From assembly GCF_040225985.1 (NCBI RefSeq), contig NZ_JBBPEU010000011.1, positions 62,001 to 126,000 on the forward strand: a stretch of 64,000 nt of DNA, read 5' to 3'. Every line of letters starts with the position of its first letter. Within the stretch, counting starts at the first letter, position 1. The notes beneath the pieces are model-generated. The model did no database searches. It was not told the origin of the DNA and worked only from the letters and a program-made list of their open reading frames with translations. Position numbers and translations under genes: made by a program. This DNA is from Shimia sp040225985 (GTDB lineage Bacteria; Pseudomonadota; Alphaproteobacteria; Rhodobacterales; Rhodobacteraceae). Shown here piece after piece: positions 1-8,245 of this stretch.

Positions 1-130
1 GCAGACCGTGGCCCTGAAACAGGCCGAACTGGAAGTGGTGATCGAGGCGCGCGACATCCATCACGTGCGCGATATCGTCACCCAGCTGCGCAATCACGGG
101 TTCAAGGTCCGCACCGACAACGGCGTCTAG
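1..130 (+). CDS. C-terminus of an ACT-domain protein, possibly threonine ammonia-lyase (partial)
   Basis: The open frame enters from the left edge and ends at TAG 128-130, leaving 43 codons. The visible residues read like the last strands and helix of an ACT regulatory domain: LEVVIEARDIHHV, then a helix, then HGFKVRT. Such an end is typical of catabolic/biosynthetic threonine dehydratases, which deaminate threonine to 2-oxobutanoate and carry C-terminal ACT domains. The catalytic domain is outside the window, so the product name is inference. Its stop overlaps the convergent stop of the next gene by 4 bases. Confidence 0.5.
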   Translation, partial: QTVALKQAELEVVIEARDIHHVRDIVTQLRNHGFKVRTDNGV

Positions 131-1365
131 AAACGGTCCGGCCCGAACGCCGCCAGATCCATATTCGGCGCGCGCCCTGCGACCATGTCCGCGACAAGAC
201 GTCCGGTCGTGGCCCCCAGTGTGAGCCCCAACTGCCCGTGACCTGTTGCAAATGTGACGTTCGCAATTTTGTCGGACCGGCCAAGGATAGGACGGGTATC
301 CGGGGTAAAGGGTCGACGCCCGATGCGCCGCTGCGCCCCTTCGACCTGCAATCCGGGCAAGACACGGTGCGCGCGTTTCACAAGCACATCCGCCCGTCGC
401 CAGCGCGGGGCGGCATTTTCGCCTGCAAACTCGATGGTTCCGGCAATGGCAAGTTCGCTCTCGTAAGGTGTGATGCCAAAGCCGCCCTTGGCATAAAACA
501 CCGTGTGTTTGAGATCGACACCGGGATCGCTCAGCCCCGTGGAATACCCGATCACGCCTTCCAATTGCAGCTTGATGCCCAAATGGCGGGCCAAAGTCTT
601 GGACTGTGTGCCCGCCGACAGCACCACCTCGTCTGCGGGCACCGTGCCGCCGTCGGAACAGGTCACGCCGGTGACGCGTCGATCTTCCCGTGTGAACCCC
701 GTGCCCGCGACAGGTTTCACCACGCCACCACGCGCCACGAACGCGCGATGCAAATCAATGACCATGCGTCGCGGATCGGCCACAAAACTCCAGTCCCGCA
801 GCACCGCCGCATGTTGGAAATCCGGCGCAATGGCGGGTTCCATTTCATGCGCCTCGGCGCCTGAAATCTCGTCAATGGTACAGCCCATCTCGCGCGCGAG
901 ATCAAAGGCCGCCCCCATCGTCGCCTTGTCCCGATCATCATCAAACATCTTCAGCACCGGCCGTTCGACCAGCATGTCCCGCACCTCATAGCGGCCCAAC
1001 TGCGCCCGCAGATCATCCGTCGCGCGAAAGGTCAGCTTGGCCAGATCATCGGCAATGGCGCGCATCCGGAACGGGGTGGAATTCAGCGTGAACTGCGTGA
1101 ACCAGGGCAGCAGGCGCAGGACGCTGGACGGGCGAAGCGAGAGAGGGGCCTCGGGATCCAGCAGCCAGCCCGGCACTTTCAGCAGCATACCCGGCTGCGA
1201 CAGGGGCACGACCTCTCCTGCGGCAATGCAGCCGCAAGAGGCCCAACTGGCCCCCTCGCCCACCGCCCCCGGATCGAGAACGGTCACAGCATGTCCGTCC
1301 TCAAGCAGCGACAGCGCGCAGGAAATGCCCACGATCCCGCCTCCGATTACGACAACCTGTTTCAT
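127..1365 (-). CDS. FAD-dependent oxidoreductase, D-amino-acid dehydrogenase-like (DAO family)
   Basis: A 412-aa protein starting MKQVVVIGGGIVG, with the dinucleotide-binding glycines at residues 8, 10 and 13. The length and the C-terminal GRRPFTPDTRPILG and GHGQLGLTLG stretches fit the DadA branch of the DAO family, which oxidises amines or D-amino acids to imines/keto acids and passes electrons to the quinone pool. The open frame extends 65 codons upstream, but those codons run into the preceding gene and look non-coding, so the ATG at 1363-1365 is preferred. It is the last gene of the leftward operon, 10 bp after the Ldh2 gene. The substrate is unknown; amino or imino acid oxidation in the same catabolic route is inferred. 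Confidence 0.8.
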   Translation of the reverse strand: MKQVVVIGGGIVGISCALSLLEDGHAVTVLDPGAVGEGASWASCGCIAAGEVVPLSQPGMLLKVPGWLLDPEAPLSLRPSSVLRLLPWFTQFTLNSTPFRMRAIADDLAKLTFRATDDLRAQLGRYEVRDMLVERPVLKMFDDDRDKATMGAAFDLAREMGCTIDEISGAEAHEMEPAIAPDFQHAAVLRDWSFVADPRRMVIDLHRAFVARGGVVKPVAGTGFTREDRRVTGVTCSDGGTVPADEVVLSAGTQSKTLARHLGIKLQLEGVIGYSTGLSDPGVDLKHTVFYAKGGFGITPYESELAIAGTIEFAGENAAPRWRRADVLVKRAHRVLPGLQVEGAQRRIGRRPFTPDTRPILGRSDKIANVTFATGHGQLGLTLGATTGRLVADMVAGRAPNMDLAAFGPDRF

Positions 1366-1375
1366 GCCCCAGTCC

Positions 1376-2389
1376 TCAGTTGTAATAGTCCAGCTCTTCC
1401 AACAAGGCTCTCGCCACGGTGACGCCGCCTTCCTGCGCCGTGGCGCGTTTGCCAAGACGCCCATCGCCGGGAACACGTGCCGTGCCATTCCCTTCGATCT
1501 CGGCGCAGATGCGCGCAATATACCCCGCAAACTGCGCATTGCCGAACCTGTCGGGGTCAATCGCGATCAGGGTGGCGCCACCTTTGACGTTAAGGGCACC
1601 ATGCGCCTCACGCTCGGCATTGTCGACTGACAGGGTGCCGCCCGCAAGCGCCGCGCCCAGAACCTCGACCAGCATGGCAATCGCTGCGCCTTTGTGATCA
1701 CCGAAGGGCAGCAGGCTGCGCGTTTCCAGAATGGCGTTCGGATCGGTGGTCGGCGCGCCGCTTGGGTCGAGCCCGCCGGGGCGCGGCAGGTCGTGGCCTT
1801 CGGCGGCTGCCATTTTGATATCCATCAGCGCCACCATGGAAGACGCCTGATCCCAGACGATCGGGGCCTTGCCGTCGCGCGGACAAGCAAAGGACATCGG
1901 GTTCGTGCCGAACGCCGGCCGCACCCCACCATGAGGCACCACCATGGACAGGGAATTCACCACCCCTAGCGCCACAAGACCGGCCTCGGCCAAAGGTTCG
2001 GTATCGAACCGCATGGCCCCAAGGTGGTGGCTGTTGGCGCAGGTAAAGGCCGCAATGCCGTTTTTCCGCGCCATTGCGATCAATTCGGCACGCGCCTTTT
2101 CCGCAGCAATCTGGAAGTAGCCGTTGTCGGCATCCCCGCGCAGCACGCCCGGGGCGATCCGGTCGATTTTCGGAGCGGCGGCAGGGTTGGCATAGCCCGA
2201 GGCAAAGCTCTGGGCATAGACGGGCAACATGCGCAGTCCGTGGCTGCGCGGCCCATCGCGTTCAGATTTCATGACGAGATCCGCCAAAACATCGCTGCCG
2301 TGATCATCCATCCCGGCCTTGATCAGCATGGACTTTGCGAAAGTCCGGATCTGATACAGAGATAGTTTTTCTGTCGGGATGTCGGTCAT
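1376..2389 (-). CDS. Ldh2-family NAD(P)H oxidoreductase (malate/L-lactate dehydrogenase type 2)
   Basis: A 337-aa protein of the type-2 malate/lactate dehydrogenase family, a non-Rossmann NAD(P)H fold. Family members include Delta1-piperideine-2-carboxylate/Delta1-pyrroline-2-carboxylate reductase, ureidoglycolate dehydrogenase and sulfolactate dehydrogenase. The family catalytic His sits in the SHG motif at residue 50. The ATG at 2387-2389 is chosen because it follows a GGAG element and begins the recognisable N-terminal helix; the longer frame back to 2485 has no family resemblance. A 211-bp gap separates it from the upstream aldehyde dehydrogenase gene, so it may have its own promoter. A second member of the family lies at 18906-19910. 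Confidence 0.85.
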   Translation of the reverse strand: MTDIPTEKLSLYQIRTFAKSMLIKAGMDDHGSDVLADLVMKSERDGPRSHGLRMLPVYAQSFASGYANPAAAPKIDRIAPGVLRGDADNGYFQIAAEKARAELIAMARKNGIAAFTCANSHHLGAMRFDTEPLAEAGLVALGVVNSLSMVVPHGGVRPAFGTNPMSFACPRDGKAPIVWDQASSMVALMDIKMAAAEGHDLPRPGGLDPSGAPTTDPNAILETRSLLPFGDHKGAAIAMLVEVLGAALAGGTLSVDNAEREAHGALNVKGGATLIAIDPDRFGNAQFAGYIARICAEIEGNGTARVPGDGRLGKRATAQEGGVTVARALLEELDYYN

Positions 2390-2524
2390 GGGAGCTCCAG
2401 TCCTGTTCAGGCGTGAATTGACCCGCACAAACGGGATACGTTCTTTGTGCGACGTCACGGCCCCCATGCCAAGCACCCGTGGCAAGAAAATTCTGATGGT
2501 GGGAAAGCTTGAGATCGTTCAGGA

Positions 2525-2595
2525 TGAGGGCACTTTACGTGCCCTCATGCGAGGCTCTGCCTCGCGCTCCGAGGTATTTCTCGCAAGAAAAAGTA
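2525..2595. repeat. Tandem stem-loops plus Rhodobacterales-type intergenic motif
   Basis: A perfect 9-bp stem (TGAGGGCAC 2525-2533 / GTGCCCTCA 2539-2547, 5-nt loop) is followed directly by a 7-bp stem (GCGAGGC 2549-2555 / GCCTCGC 2559-2565, 3-nt loop). After that comes CTCCGAGGTATTT and a CAAGAAAAAG tail. From memory, this last string resembles a recurrent intergenic sequence in Rhodobacter/Roseobacter genomes. There is no T-tract on either side, so it is not a classic intrinsic terminator. It lies between the aldehyde dehydrogenase and Ldh2 genes, where it could uncouple their expression. Confidence 0.55.
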
Positions 2596-2600
2596 GGGGG

Positions 2601-4067
2601 TCAACGCATCACAAACGGATCAGGGATCGGGTCGTCGCTGGTGCGCAGCCAAACTGATTTGATCTTGGTGTATTCAAGCGCTGCCTCAAGCCCGCCTTCG
2701 CGCCCGTGTCCCGACAACCCGTGCCCTCCAAACGGGGCGATCGGGCTGACGGCGCGGTAGGTGTTGACCCAGACGATCCCGGCGCGGATCGCCCGGATCA
2801 TGCGATGTGCGCGGGTCAGGTCTCGGGTGAACAGCCCCGAAGCAAGCCCATAGCGGGTGTCGTTCGCGATCCGGATGGCATCGGCCTCGGTCTCGAAATC
2901 GACCACCGACAGGACAGGGCCGAAAAACTCTTCGGTCACGCAGGGCGCTTCGGGCGCGTCAGAGCAATCAAGGATCGTGGGCGGGAAGTAGAACCCATCC
3001 CTGTCGGGCAAGGTACCGCCGGTGACAAGGCGTGCGCCCCTGTCGATGGATTGCGAGATCAGATCTTGTGCATGCTGGCGTTGTTTTTCGGTACAAAGCG
3101 GCCCGACTTCGGTCGCCATGTCGTCCGGCGGTCCGATCACCACGTTTTCGGCTTTTTCTTTCAGACGTTCCAGAAAAGCCGCCTTGATTGACCGCTGCAC
3201 GACAAGGCGTGACCCGGCCACACAGCTTTGCCCCGTGGCCGCAAATATCCCAGACACCTGCGCGTTCACCGCGCTTTCGAGTTCGGCGTCTTCAAAGACG
3301 ATGAAGGGTGACTTGCCACCAAGTTCTAGAGATGTCGACGCGAGATTCTCGGCCGAGTTACGCAGGATATGACGGGCCGTCGCGGGCCCGCCGGTAAAGG
3401 CCACATGCGCCACTTTAGGGTGGCTGGTCAGGACCGACCCGCAATCCGGACCGAACCCGGTGATGACATTCATCACCCCTTTGGGGAACCCCGCGCGGTC
3501 AAAGATACGGGCAAATTCCAAAAGCGGCGCCGGCGCTTCTTCCGAGGCTTTCAAAACCACCGTGCATCCCGCCGCCAGCGCCGGGCCGATCTTGACCGCG
3601 GACAGGAACAGTTGCGAATTCCAAGGCACCACAGCAGCCACTACCCCCAGAGGTTCGCGACGCAGCCAGACCTCCATGTCGGGTTTGTCGATGGGCAGAT
3701 GCGCGCCTTCGATCTTGTCGGCCAGCCCGGCATAATACCGGTAGTATTCCGCGACATAGGCGATCTGGGCACTGGTCTCGCGGATAATCTTGCCGGTGTC
3801 GCGGGTTTCCAACTCGGCCAATCGGGGCGCGGCCTCGGCCACCAGGTCGGCCAGCCGCATCAACAGCTTGCCACGCTGGGTTGCCGTCATCGCGGCCCAC
3901 TCGGGGCTGACAAAGGCCGTCTCTGCCGCGTCCACTGCGCGGTTCACATCGTCGGCACGGGCCTCGGGCATCAGCGCCCAGGCCTGCCCTGTTGCTGGAT
4001 CAATGCTCTCGAAACGGGCGCTGCCATCGTCAAAAGCGCCGCCGATATATTGCTGGAACGTCTGCAT
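2601..4067 (-). CDS. Aldehyde dehydrogenase (NAD(P)+)
   Basis: A 488-aa ALDH-superfamily enzyme oxidising an aldehyde to a carboxylate. The catalytic cysteine is C282 in GQSCVAG, the general-base region LELGGKSP is intact, and VVPWNSQ marks the cofactor-binding strand. Full length for the family. The ATG is preceded by AAGGA at 7-nt spacing, and the gene lies 9 bp downstream of the luciferase-like monooxygenase. It probably oxidises the aldehyde made by that monooxygenase; this is inference from context. The exact substrate cannot be read from sequence. Confidence 0.92.
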   Translation of the reverse strand: MQTFQQYIGGAFDDGSARFESIDPATGQAWALMPEARADDVNRAVDAAETAFVSPEWAAMTATQRGKLLMRLADLVAEAAPRLAELETRDTGKIIRETSAQIAYVAEYYRYYAGLADKIEGAHLPIDKPDMEVWLRREPLGVVAAVVPWNSQLFLSAVKIGPALAAGCTVVLKASEEAPAPLLEFARIFDRAGFPKGVMNVITGFGPDCGSVLTSHPKVAHVAFTGGPATARHILRNSAENLASTSLELGGKSPFIVFEDAELESAVNAQVSGIFAATGQSCVAGSRLVVQRSIKAAFLERLKEKAENVVIGPPDDMATEVGPLCTEKQRQHAQDLISQSIDRGARLVTGGTLPDRDGFYFPPTILDCSDAPEAPCVTEEFFGPVLSVVDFETEADAIRIANDTRYGLASGLFTRDLTRAHRMIRAIRAGIVWVNTYRAVSPIAPFGGHGLSGHGREGGLEAALEYTKIKSVWLRTSDDPIPDPFVMR

Positions 4068-4076
4068 GGTCGGTCC

Positions 4077-5114
4077 TTACTGAAACGCGGGCATCACATC
4101 ACGAATAAAGCGTTCAAGCGAGGCTTTCTTCCGCTCGAAGCTCATCGAAGAGTCGATCCAGAAGGAATATTCGTCGTAACCCAGCGCCTCGTACTGTTTC
4201 AAACGCGCGATCACCGCGTCGGGTTCACCGATCACCAGATCACGCGCCATGGCCTCGGGGCTGTAGAAGGGATGGGCCGCGATTTCTTCGTCGGTGAGGG
4301 GCGCGATCAGACCCTGCTCGATCTCGCGCTTGTTCATGAACCACGCGCCGAAGTAATTGTAGAATCGGTTTAACTCTTCGGCGCCGCGCTTGGTGTCTTC
4401 GGGACTGTCGGACACGTAAGTGTGTTGCAGCAGCATGATCTTCGGGCGGGGCCGGTCGGGGAATTTTTTACAGGCCGCGTTGAATTTGTCCATAAGATCG
4501 GTGATTTCGGAGTCCCCCTTCCAAAGCGGCGTTACCTGCACATTGCAGCCATTCGCCACAGCGAAGTCATGGCTGTTGGGATCGCGCGCCGCAACCCAGA
4601 TCGGGGGGCCGCCATCCTGAAAAGGCAAGGGTGCAGATGTGGTTTTCGGGAAGGACCAGAACTCGCCCTCATGCGTATAGTTGCCCGCCCAGAGGTTTTG
4701 AACCGCCGGCACCAGTTCGCGCATCCGCTGGCCTGCCTCCCAGGCATCCAGGCCGGGCAACATGCGTTCATATTCAAAGGAATAAGCCCCGCGCGCGACC
4801 CCCAGATCAAGGCGCCCACTGGTGATGATATCAGTCATCGCCGCCTCGCCCGCCAACCGGATCGGATGCCAGAACGGTGCGATCACCGTCCCGGTGCCAA
4901 GGCGGACGTTTTTGGTGTGATGCGCAAGATCAACGAGGTTCAGGAACGGGTTCGGCGCAATGGTGAAATTCATGCCATGATGCTCGCCGGTCCAGATGGC
5001 ATGCATCCCACCGGCATCGGCCATTTTGCACAACGCAATGAACTCGTCATAAAGCTTCTTCTGATCCTGATCGGGCGAAATCCGCTCCATATGGGCAAAC
5101 AAAGAGAATTTCAT
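4077..5114 (-). CDS. LLM-class flavin-dependent monooxygenase (luciferase-like)
   Basis: A 345-aa TIM-barrel protein of the bacterial luciferase-like family, which uses reduced flavin and O2. Features include WTGEHHG near residue 42, the VRLGTGTVIAPFWHPIRLAG stretch near 70-90, SGRLDLGVARG, and GEPDAVIARL near the C-terminus. The start is supported by GAGGA upstream. It is 3 bp downstream of a flavin reductase gene, the expected FMNH2 supplier, so the two probably form a two-component monooxygenase. Relatives attack carbon-nitrogen, carbon-sulfur and ring substrates; which applies here is unknown. Confidence 0.9.
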   Translation of the reverse strand: MKFSLFAHMERISPDQDQKKLYDEFIALCKMADAGGMHAIWTGEHHGMNFTIAPNPFLNLVDLAHHTKNVRLGTGTVIAPFWHPIRLAGEAAMTDIITSGRLDLGVARGAYSFEYERMLPGLDAWEAGQRMRELVPAVQNLWAGNYTHEGEFWSFPKTTSAPLPFQDGGPPIWVAARDPNSHDFAVANGCNVQVTPLWKGDSEITDLMDKFNAACKKFPDRPRPKIMLLQHTYVSDSPEDTKRGAEELNRFYNYFGAWFMNKREIEQGLIAPLTDEEIAAHPFYSPEAMARDLVIGEPDAVIARLKQYEALGYDEYSFWIDSSMSFERKKASLERFIRDVMPAFQ

Positions 5115-5117
5115 GGG

Positions 5118-6038
5118 TCAGTTCCTCTTGGATGCGACCGGGCGGACTTGGCCACGGGTCTGATTGCCGACATACACCCCGAAATTTCCCATCCGGCTTT
5201 CTTCGGCAAAGCGTGACAGCATGGTCTGCATGGCTGGATCTGCGATGGTGGACAGTGTGTCAGGGTCAAGATGTTTGAAGGTGCCGCAGGTTGGCGTGCC
5301 ACCCTCCGATGGACAATGGAACGAAATATGCTGGTAGTCGCCCGCTTCGTCTTCATAAACGGAATAGATGAACCCGGGTTCGGCTGTCACACCACAGTCA
5401 TCAATCAGCCGGGCAAGGGCGGCGGATGCGCCCCCCTTGCCGACCCGTGTTTCCGGCAGGCAGAAACCGCTCTGCCCGTCTTCGACAAGCAACACCCTGC
5501 CATTATGTTCGATCAGGGCCGAGACGGTCAGTTGCGCTGTGCCGCCCAGTGCCTCGGCCTCTGCCGCTGCAGTCACATAGGCGCCGTTGGCATATCCCAG
5601 CCCGGGCAAGGCCGCGTGATCAAACGCCTCGACCTTGCCGATCAGGATCAGGTGGTCGCCGGCCTCGACACGGTTGTGCATCGCACAGTCGAACCAGGCC
5701 GACACCCCGTCCAGCACGGGCGCGCCATGCGGTCCGTCACGCCAAACAACTTCGGCAAATCGGTCCTCTACGGGGCGGGCAAAGGTGTTGGACACCTCTT
5801 TTTGCCCTTCGGACAGGACGTTGATGGCAAACCCCGTAGCACTGGCGAAGATGGCAAAATTGCTTGATGTGTTCGCAATGCAGACCAGAACAAGCGGCGG
5901 GTCCAGCGACACCGAGGCAAAGGAGTTGGCCGTGAAGCCGACCGGCTGCCCTCCGGCATCCCGCGTCGTCACGACGGTCACACCAGTCATGAACGACCCA
6001 AAGGCATTGCGCAGGCTGCGCGGATCGAAGCGGCTCAT
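5118..6038 (-). CDS. Flavin reductase (HpaC/RutF type) fused to a degenerate Nudix-like domain
   Basis: A 306-aa protein. Residues 1-160 are a flavin reductase domain (SFMTGVTVVTTRD, GFTANSFASVSLDPPLVL, FAINVLSEGQ), which reduces FMN/FAD with NAD(P)H. Residues about 168-300 resemble a Nudix fold (LTVSALIEHNGRVLLVED, then LPETRVGKGG). The Nudix box RExxEExG is replaced by ARLIDDCG at 209-216, so pyrophosphatase chemistry is unlikely. The ATG at 6036-6038 overlaps the upstream hydrolase stop (ATGA); 67 more upstream codons are open but unlike the family. The downstream monooxygenase is its likely partner. The tail may serve binding or dimerisation. Confidence 0.85.
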   Translation of the reverse strand: MSRFDPRSLRNAFGSFMTGVTVVTTRDAGGQPVGFTANSFASVSLDPPLVLVCIANTSSNFAIFASATGFAINVLSEGQKEVSNTFARPVEDRFAEVVWRDGPHGAPVLDGVSAWFDCAMHNRVEAGDHLILIGKVEAFDHAALPGLGYANGAYVTAAAEAEALGGTAQLTVSALIEHNGRVLLVEDGQSGFCLPETRVGKGGASAALARLIDDCGVTAEPGFIYSVYEDEAGDYQHISFHCPSEGGTPTCGTFKHLDPDTLSTIADPAMQTMLSRFAEESRMGNFGVYVGNQTRGQVRPVASKRN

Positions 6039-6847
6039 GCGGTTTCCCTTTCGTCCTCGGATGTGGTCAGCCACGTATTCAGGGCAAGGTTCACGCGATC
6101 CGGGTGGGTCAGGTTGACCATGTGGCGCGCGTCGTCGATCACCACAGCATGCCCCCGTGGCGCGGCCCCAGCCATCGCACGGGACATCGCAGGAGTCGAA
6201 TTGGGGTCCTCCGACCCTGTCAGGGCCAGCAGAGGGCATGTGATGCTGGGAAAACGGTCCGCGTAGGTCGCGTCGCCCCCGGCAAAGGCGGCATAGGCAT
6301 CGCCATACCCCTTGGGGTCCACAGACGACAGCCAGCCAGCGACCAGATCGCGGCTGGCCTTGTCCTTGTCAGCATCCGTGAACCAGCGATCCAATGGGGC
6401 TTGGGTGTCGACGTCACCTGCACGAATAACCTCGGCACGGCGCTGCACCGCCGCGCGTGCCGCATCGTCGCGCCGGAACACCCCGTTCAACAGGGCGACC
6501 CGCCTGACTTGCGAGGGATAAGTGGCCGCATATCCGGCAGCGATCAACGCCCCCATCGAATGGCCCGCCAGATCGACCGGACCAGGGTCGAGCGCCTTCA
6601 GCACCGCGTGAAGCCAGGACACATAGTCGGGCAAAGCGGGCTCATCCGGCAGCGGATCGCTTCTGCCATGGCCGGGCATGTCCAATGCGATCACCCGCGC
6701 CCCCGATGACAACGCATTGATCTGTGGACCCCACGCTGCCGATTGCAAGCCGACCCCGTGCAGCAGGACCAAGGGCGCACCCTGCCCTGCGGTACGATAA
6801 GTCACGCACCCGAAGGGGTCAGACAGCTGCAGGGTTGTCAACGTCAT
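6035..6847 (-). CDS. Alpha/beta-fold hydrolase
   Basis: A 270-aa hydrolase. It has the oxyanion LLHGVG motif, DMPGHGRS, the nucleophile elbow GHSMGA (Ser) near residue 104, an acid in LTGSEDPNS and the catalytic His in DDARHMVNLTHP. This is the RutD/BioH-like ester or amide hydrolase architecture. The start at 6847 lies inside the end of the upstream DUF1185 gene (29-bp overlap), which argues for translational coupling. A hydrolase, flavin reductase and luciferase-like oxygenase also co-occur in the Rut pyrimidine pathway, but no other Rut genes are present, so pyrimidine use is not claimed. Confidence 0.88.
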   Translation of the reverse strand: MTLTTLQLSDPFGCVTYRTAGQGAPLVLLHGVGLQSAAWGPQINALSSGARVIALDMPGHGRSDPLPDEPALPDYVSWLHAVLKALDPGPVDLAGHSMGALIAAGYAATYPSQVRRVALLNGVFRRDDAARAAVQRRAEVIRAGDVDTQAPLDRWFTDADKDKASRDLVAGWLSSVDPKGYGDAYAAFAGGDATYADRFPSITCPLLALTGSEDPNSTPAMSRAMAGAAPRGHAVVIDDARHMVNLTHPDRVNLALNTWLTTSEDERETA

Positions 6848-7421
6848 GACCCAACTCCTTGAGATCCTGATACCGATCCCCGATCCGGTGATGCGGACGC
6901 CCGCCGACCGACGCCCCGAGGGCCACGACGATCTCGTCCGGGCCCGGCGCATCCGCCACAGACAGTTGAATCGTCAGATAGTGGCTGCGCCGTCCGCCGT
7001 CATTTTTGTCCATGAGTGGGATTTGCAACGGCGCATTCGCCGGGCCCCGCGTGTTCGTGAAGGCAAGGTAGGACTTTGCCCCGACCGCCTCGCGATAATG
7101 GTTGCCGAAACGCAGTGTGTGGATCAGAGCAGAGGCATGTTCCACCTCGCCGTTGACGCCGACAATTGCGGACTTGCCATAGCCTTCTACCTTGTCACCG
7201 CCTCCGGCTGCTTCAAGGATCATGCCTGTCAACATCGCGCCGAGGTCCGAGGCACACTCATGAATGCCGGGACGCAGGTCTTCGACAAAGCCCAGCCCCG
7301 CCCAGGGGCTCCTGATCACCGCAACGGCGGCGATCATTTTCAACGGCACCGGTGCGGGTTTGCCGCCCTCGATCAGCGTTTCTTCGACATGCAACAGGGT
7401 CTTTCGGATTTCCGCAGGCAT
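6819..7421 (-). CDS. DUF1185 / 'amino acid synthesis' family protein (PF06684)
   Basis: A 200-aa protein beginning MPAEIRKTLLHVEETLIEGG. It carries the family-typical blocks IAAVAVIRSPWAGLGFVEDL, GYGKSAIVGVNGEVEHASA and FTNTRGPANAPLQIPLMDK. The family is soluble and mostly known from structural genomics; the name 'amino acid synthesis' is not a demonstrated function. It is the first gene of the leftward operon and faces the GntR gene across the 16-bp palindrome. In this setting it is likely an early enzyme or accessory of the catabolic route. Confidence 0.8.
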   Translation of the reverse strand: MPAEIRKTLLHVEETLIEGGKPAPVPLKMIAAVAVIRSPWAGLGFVEDLRPGIHECASDLGAMLTGMILEAAGGGDKVEGYGKSAIVGVNGEVEHASALIHTLRFGNHYREAVGAKSYLAFTNTRGPANAPLQIPLMDKNDGGRRSHYLTIQLSVADAPGPDEIVVALGASVGGRPHHRIGDRYQDLKELGHDVDNPAAV

Positions 7422-7457
7422 TCGCGCACCTATGCTCAGTGATTCCAGTTGCCAGAT

Positions 7458-7473
7458 TTATGGTATACCATAA
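7458..7473. promoter_or_regulatory. Perfect 16-bp palindrome, probable GntR operator
   Basis: The sequence ttatggtataccataa is a perfect inverted repeat midway between the divergent starts at 7421 (leftward) and 7528 (rightward). The GTATAC core is typical of FadR-subfamily GntR operators (TNGTNNNACNA-like). Its position allows autoregulation and control of the monooxygenase operon together. Confidence 0.75.
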
Positions 7474-7527
7474 TATTGTATGTCAATAATTCTTGTTCCT
7501 GCCACGCGAGCCTGCTATCGCAAAGTT

Positions 7528-8217
7528 ATGACCCATCCCGGCCTCAGCAAAATTCAGACCCCCCCCAAGACCCTGCGCGACATCGTGCAGGACCAGATGC
7601 GCGATGCCATCATTGCGGGGCATTTCAAGCCTGGTGAGCGACTGGTCGAGCGGCCCCTGTGCGATCAACTTGGGGTCAGCCGAACCGTGATCCGCGAGAC
7701 CATCCGCTATCTCGAAGCCGAAGGGCTGGTCGACATCCTGCCCGGCAAAGGCCCGATCGTGGCCCGGATGAGCTGGGATGATGCCCGGCAGATCTATGAC
7801 ATCCGGCGCATGCTTGAGACCTCCGCTGCCATGACTTGTGCCCGTCAGATGACGCCGGATTTGGAAAACCGCCTCAGGGGGGCGCTGAAAGATTTGAAAC
7901 AGGTGCTTGGATCCGATGCGCCCGCCGCCCTTTTTCAGGCGACCTCGGCTTTTTATCAGGTCATTTTTGATGGCGCAGGTCACAGCATTGCCTGGGAGGT
8001 CGTGCAACGTCTGAATGGCCGGATCAGCCGTCTGCGCATGATGACATTGTCCAGCACGGATCGCGACCAACCAGGCCCCGTGCATATGCAAGCGATTTGT
8101 GACGCCGTCACCTCGGGCGATGCCGAGGCAGCGCGGGCTGCCATCAACCGCCACCTTGACGACACAACCCGCATCGCCGAACATCTGCTTGCAGGGCAGG
8201 TATCCGAGAAGGCCTAA
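7528..8217 (+). CDS. GntR-family transcriptional regulator (FadR/FCD subfamily)
   Basis: A 229-aa regulator with an N-terminal winged helix. TLRDIVQDQMRDAIIAGHF leads into the recognition region LGVSRTVIRETIRYLEAEGL, followed by an all-helical FCD ligand domain containing DIRRMLETSAA and a metal/ligand-type HLDD near the end. The frame is open to a GTATG-adjacent ATG at 7480, but that start would place coding sequence against the operator. The ATG at 7528 is preferred. It is divergent from the 1.4-7.4 kb operon and is presumably its substrate-responsive repressor. Confidence 0.88.
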   Translation: MTHPGLSKIQTPPKTLRDIVQDQMRDAIIAGHFKPGERLVERPLCDQLGVSRTVIRETIRYLEAEGLVDILPGKGPIVARMSWDDARQIYDIRRMLETSAAMTCARQMTPDLENRLRGALKDLKQVLGSDAPAALFQATSAFYQVIFDGAGHSIAWEVVQRLNGRISRLRMMTLSSTDRDQPGPVHMQAICDAVTSGDAEAARAAINRHLDDTTRIAEHLLAGQVSEKA

Positions 8218-8224
8218 GCCTATC

Positions 8225-8245
8225 TCACGGCTGCTCTAGCCGTGA
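8225..8245. terminator. Stem-loop between convergent gntR and atpA
   Basis: A perfect 8-bp stem, TCACGGCT (8225-8232) / AGCCGTGA (8238-8245), with a 5-nt loop. It begins 8 bp after the gntR stop and overlaps the stop codon of the ATPase subunit A gene. There is no T-tract on either strand, so it is best read as a possible bidirectional or Rho-assisted end. Confidence 0.45.

Noticed and set aside
1376..7421. A Rut-type pyrimidine degradation operon
   Set aside because: The hydrolase, flavin reductase and luciferase-like enzyme fit, but no RutB, RutC, RutE or RutG equivalents are present.
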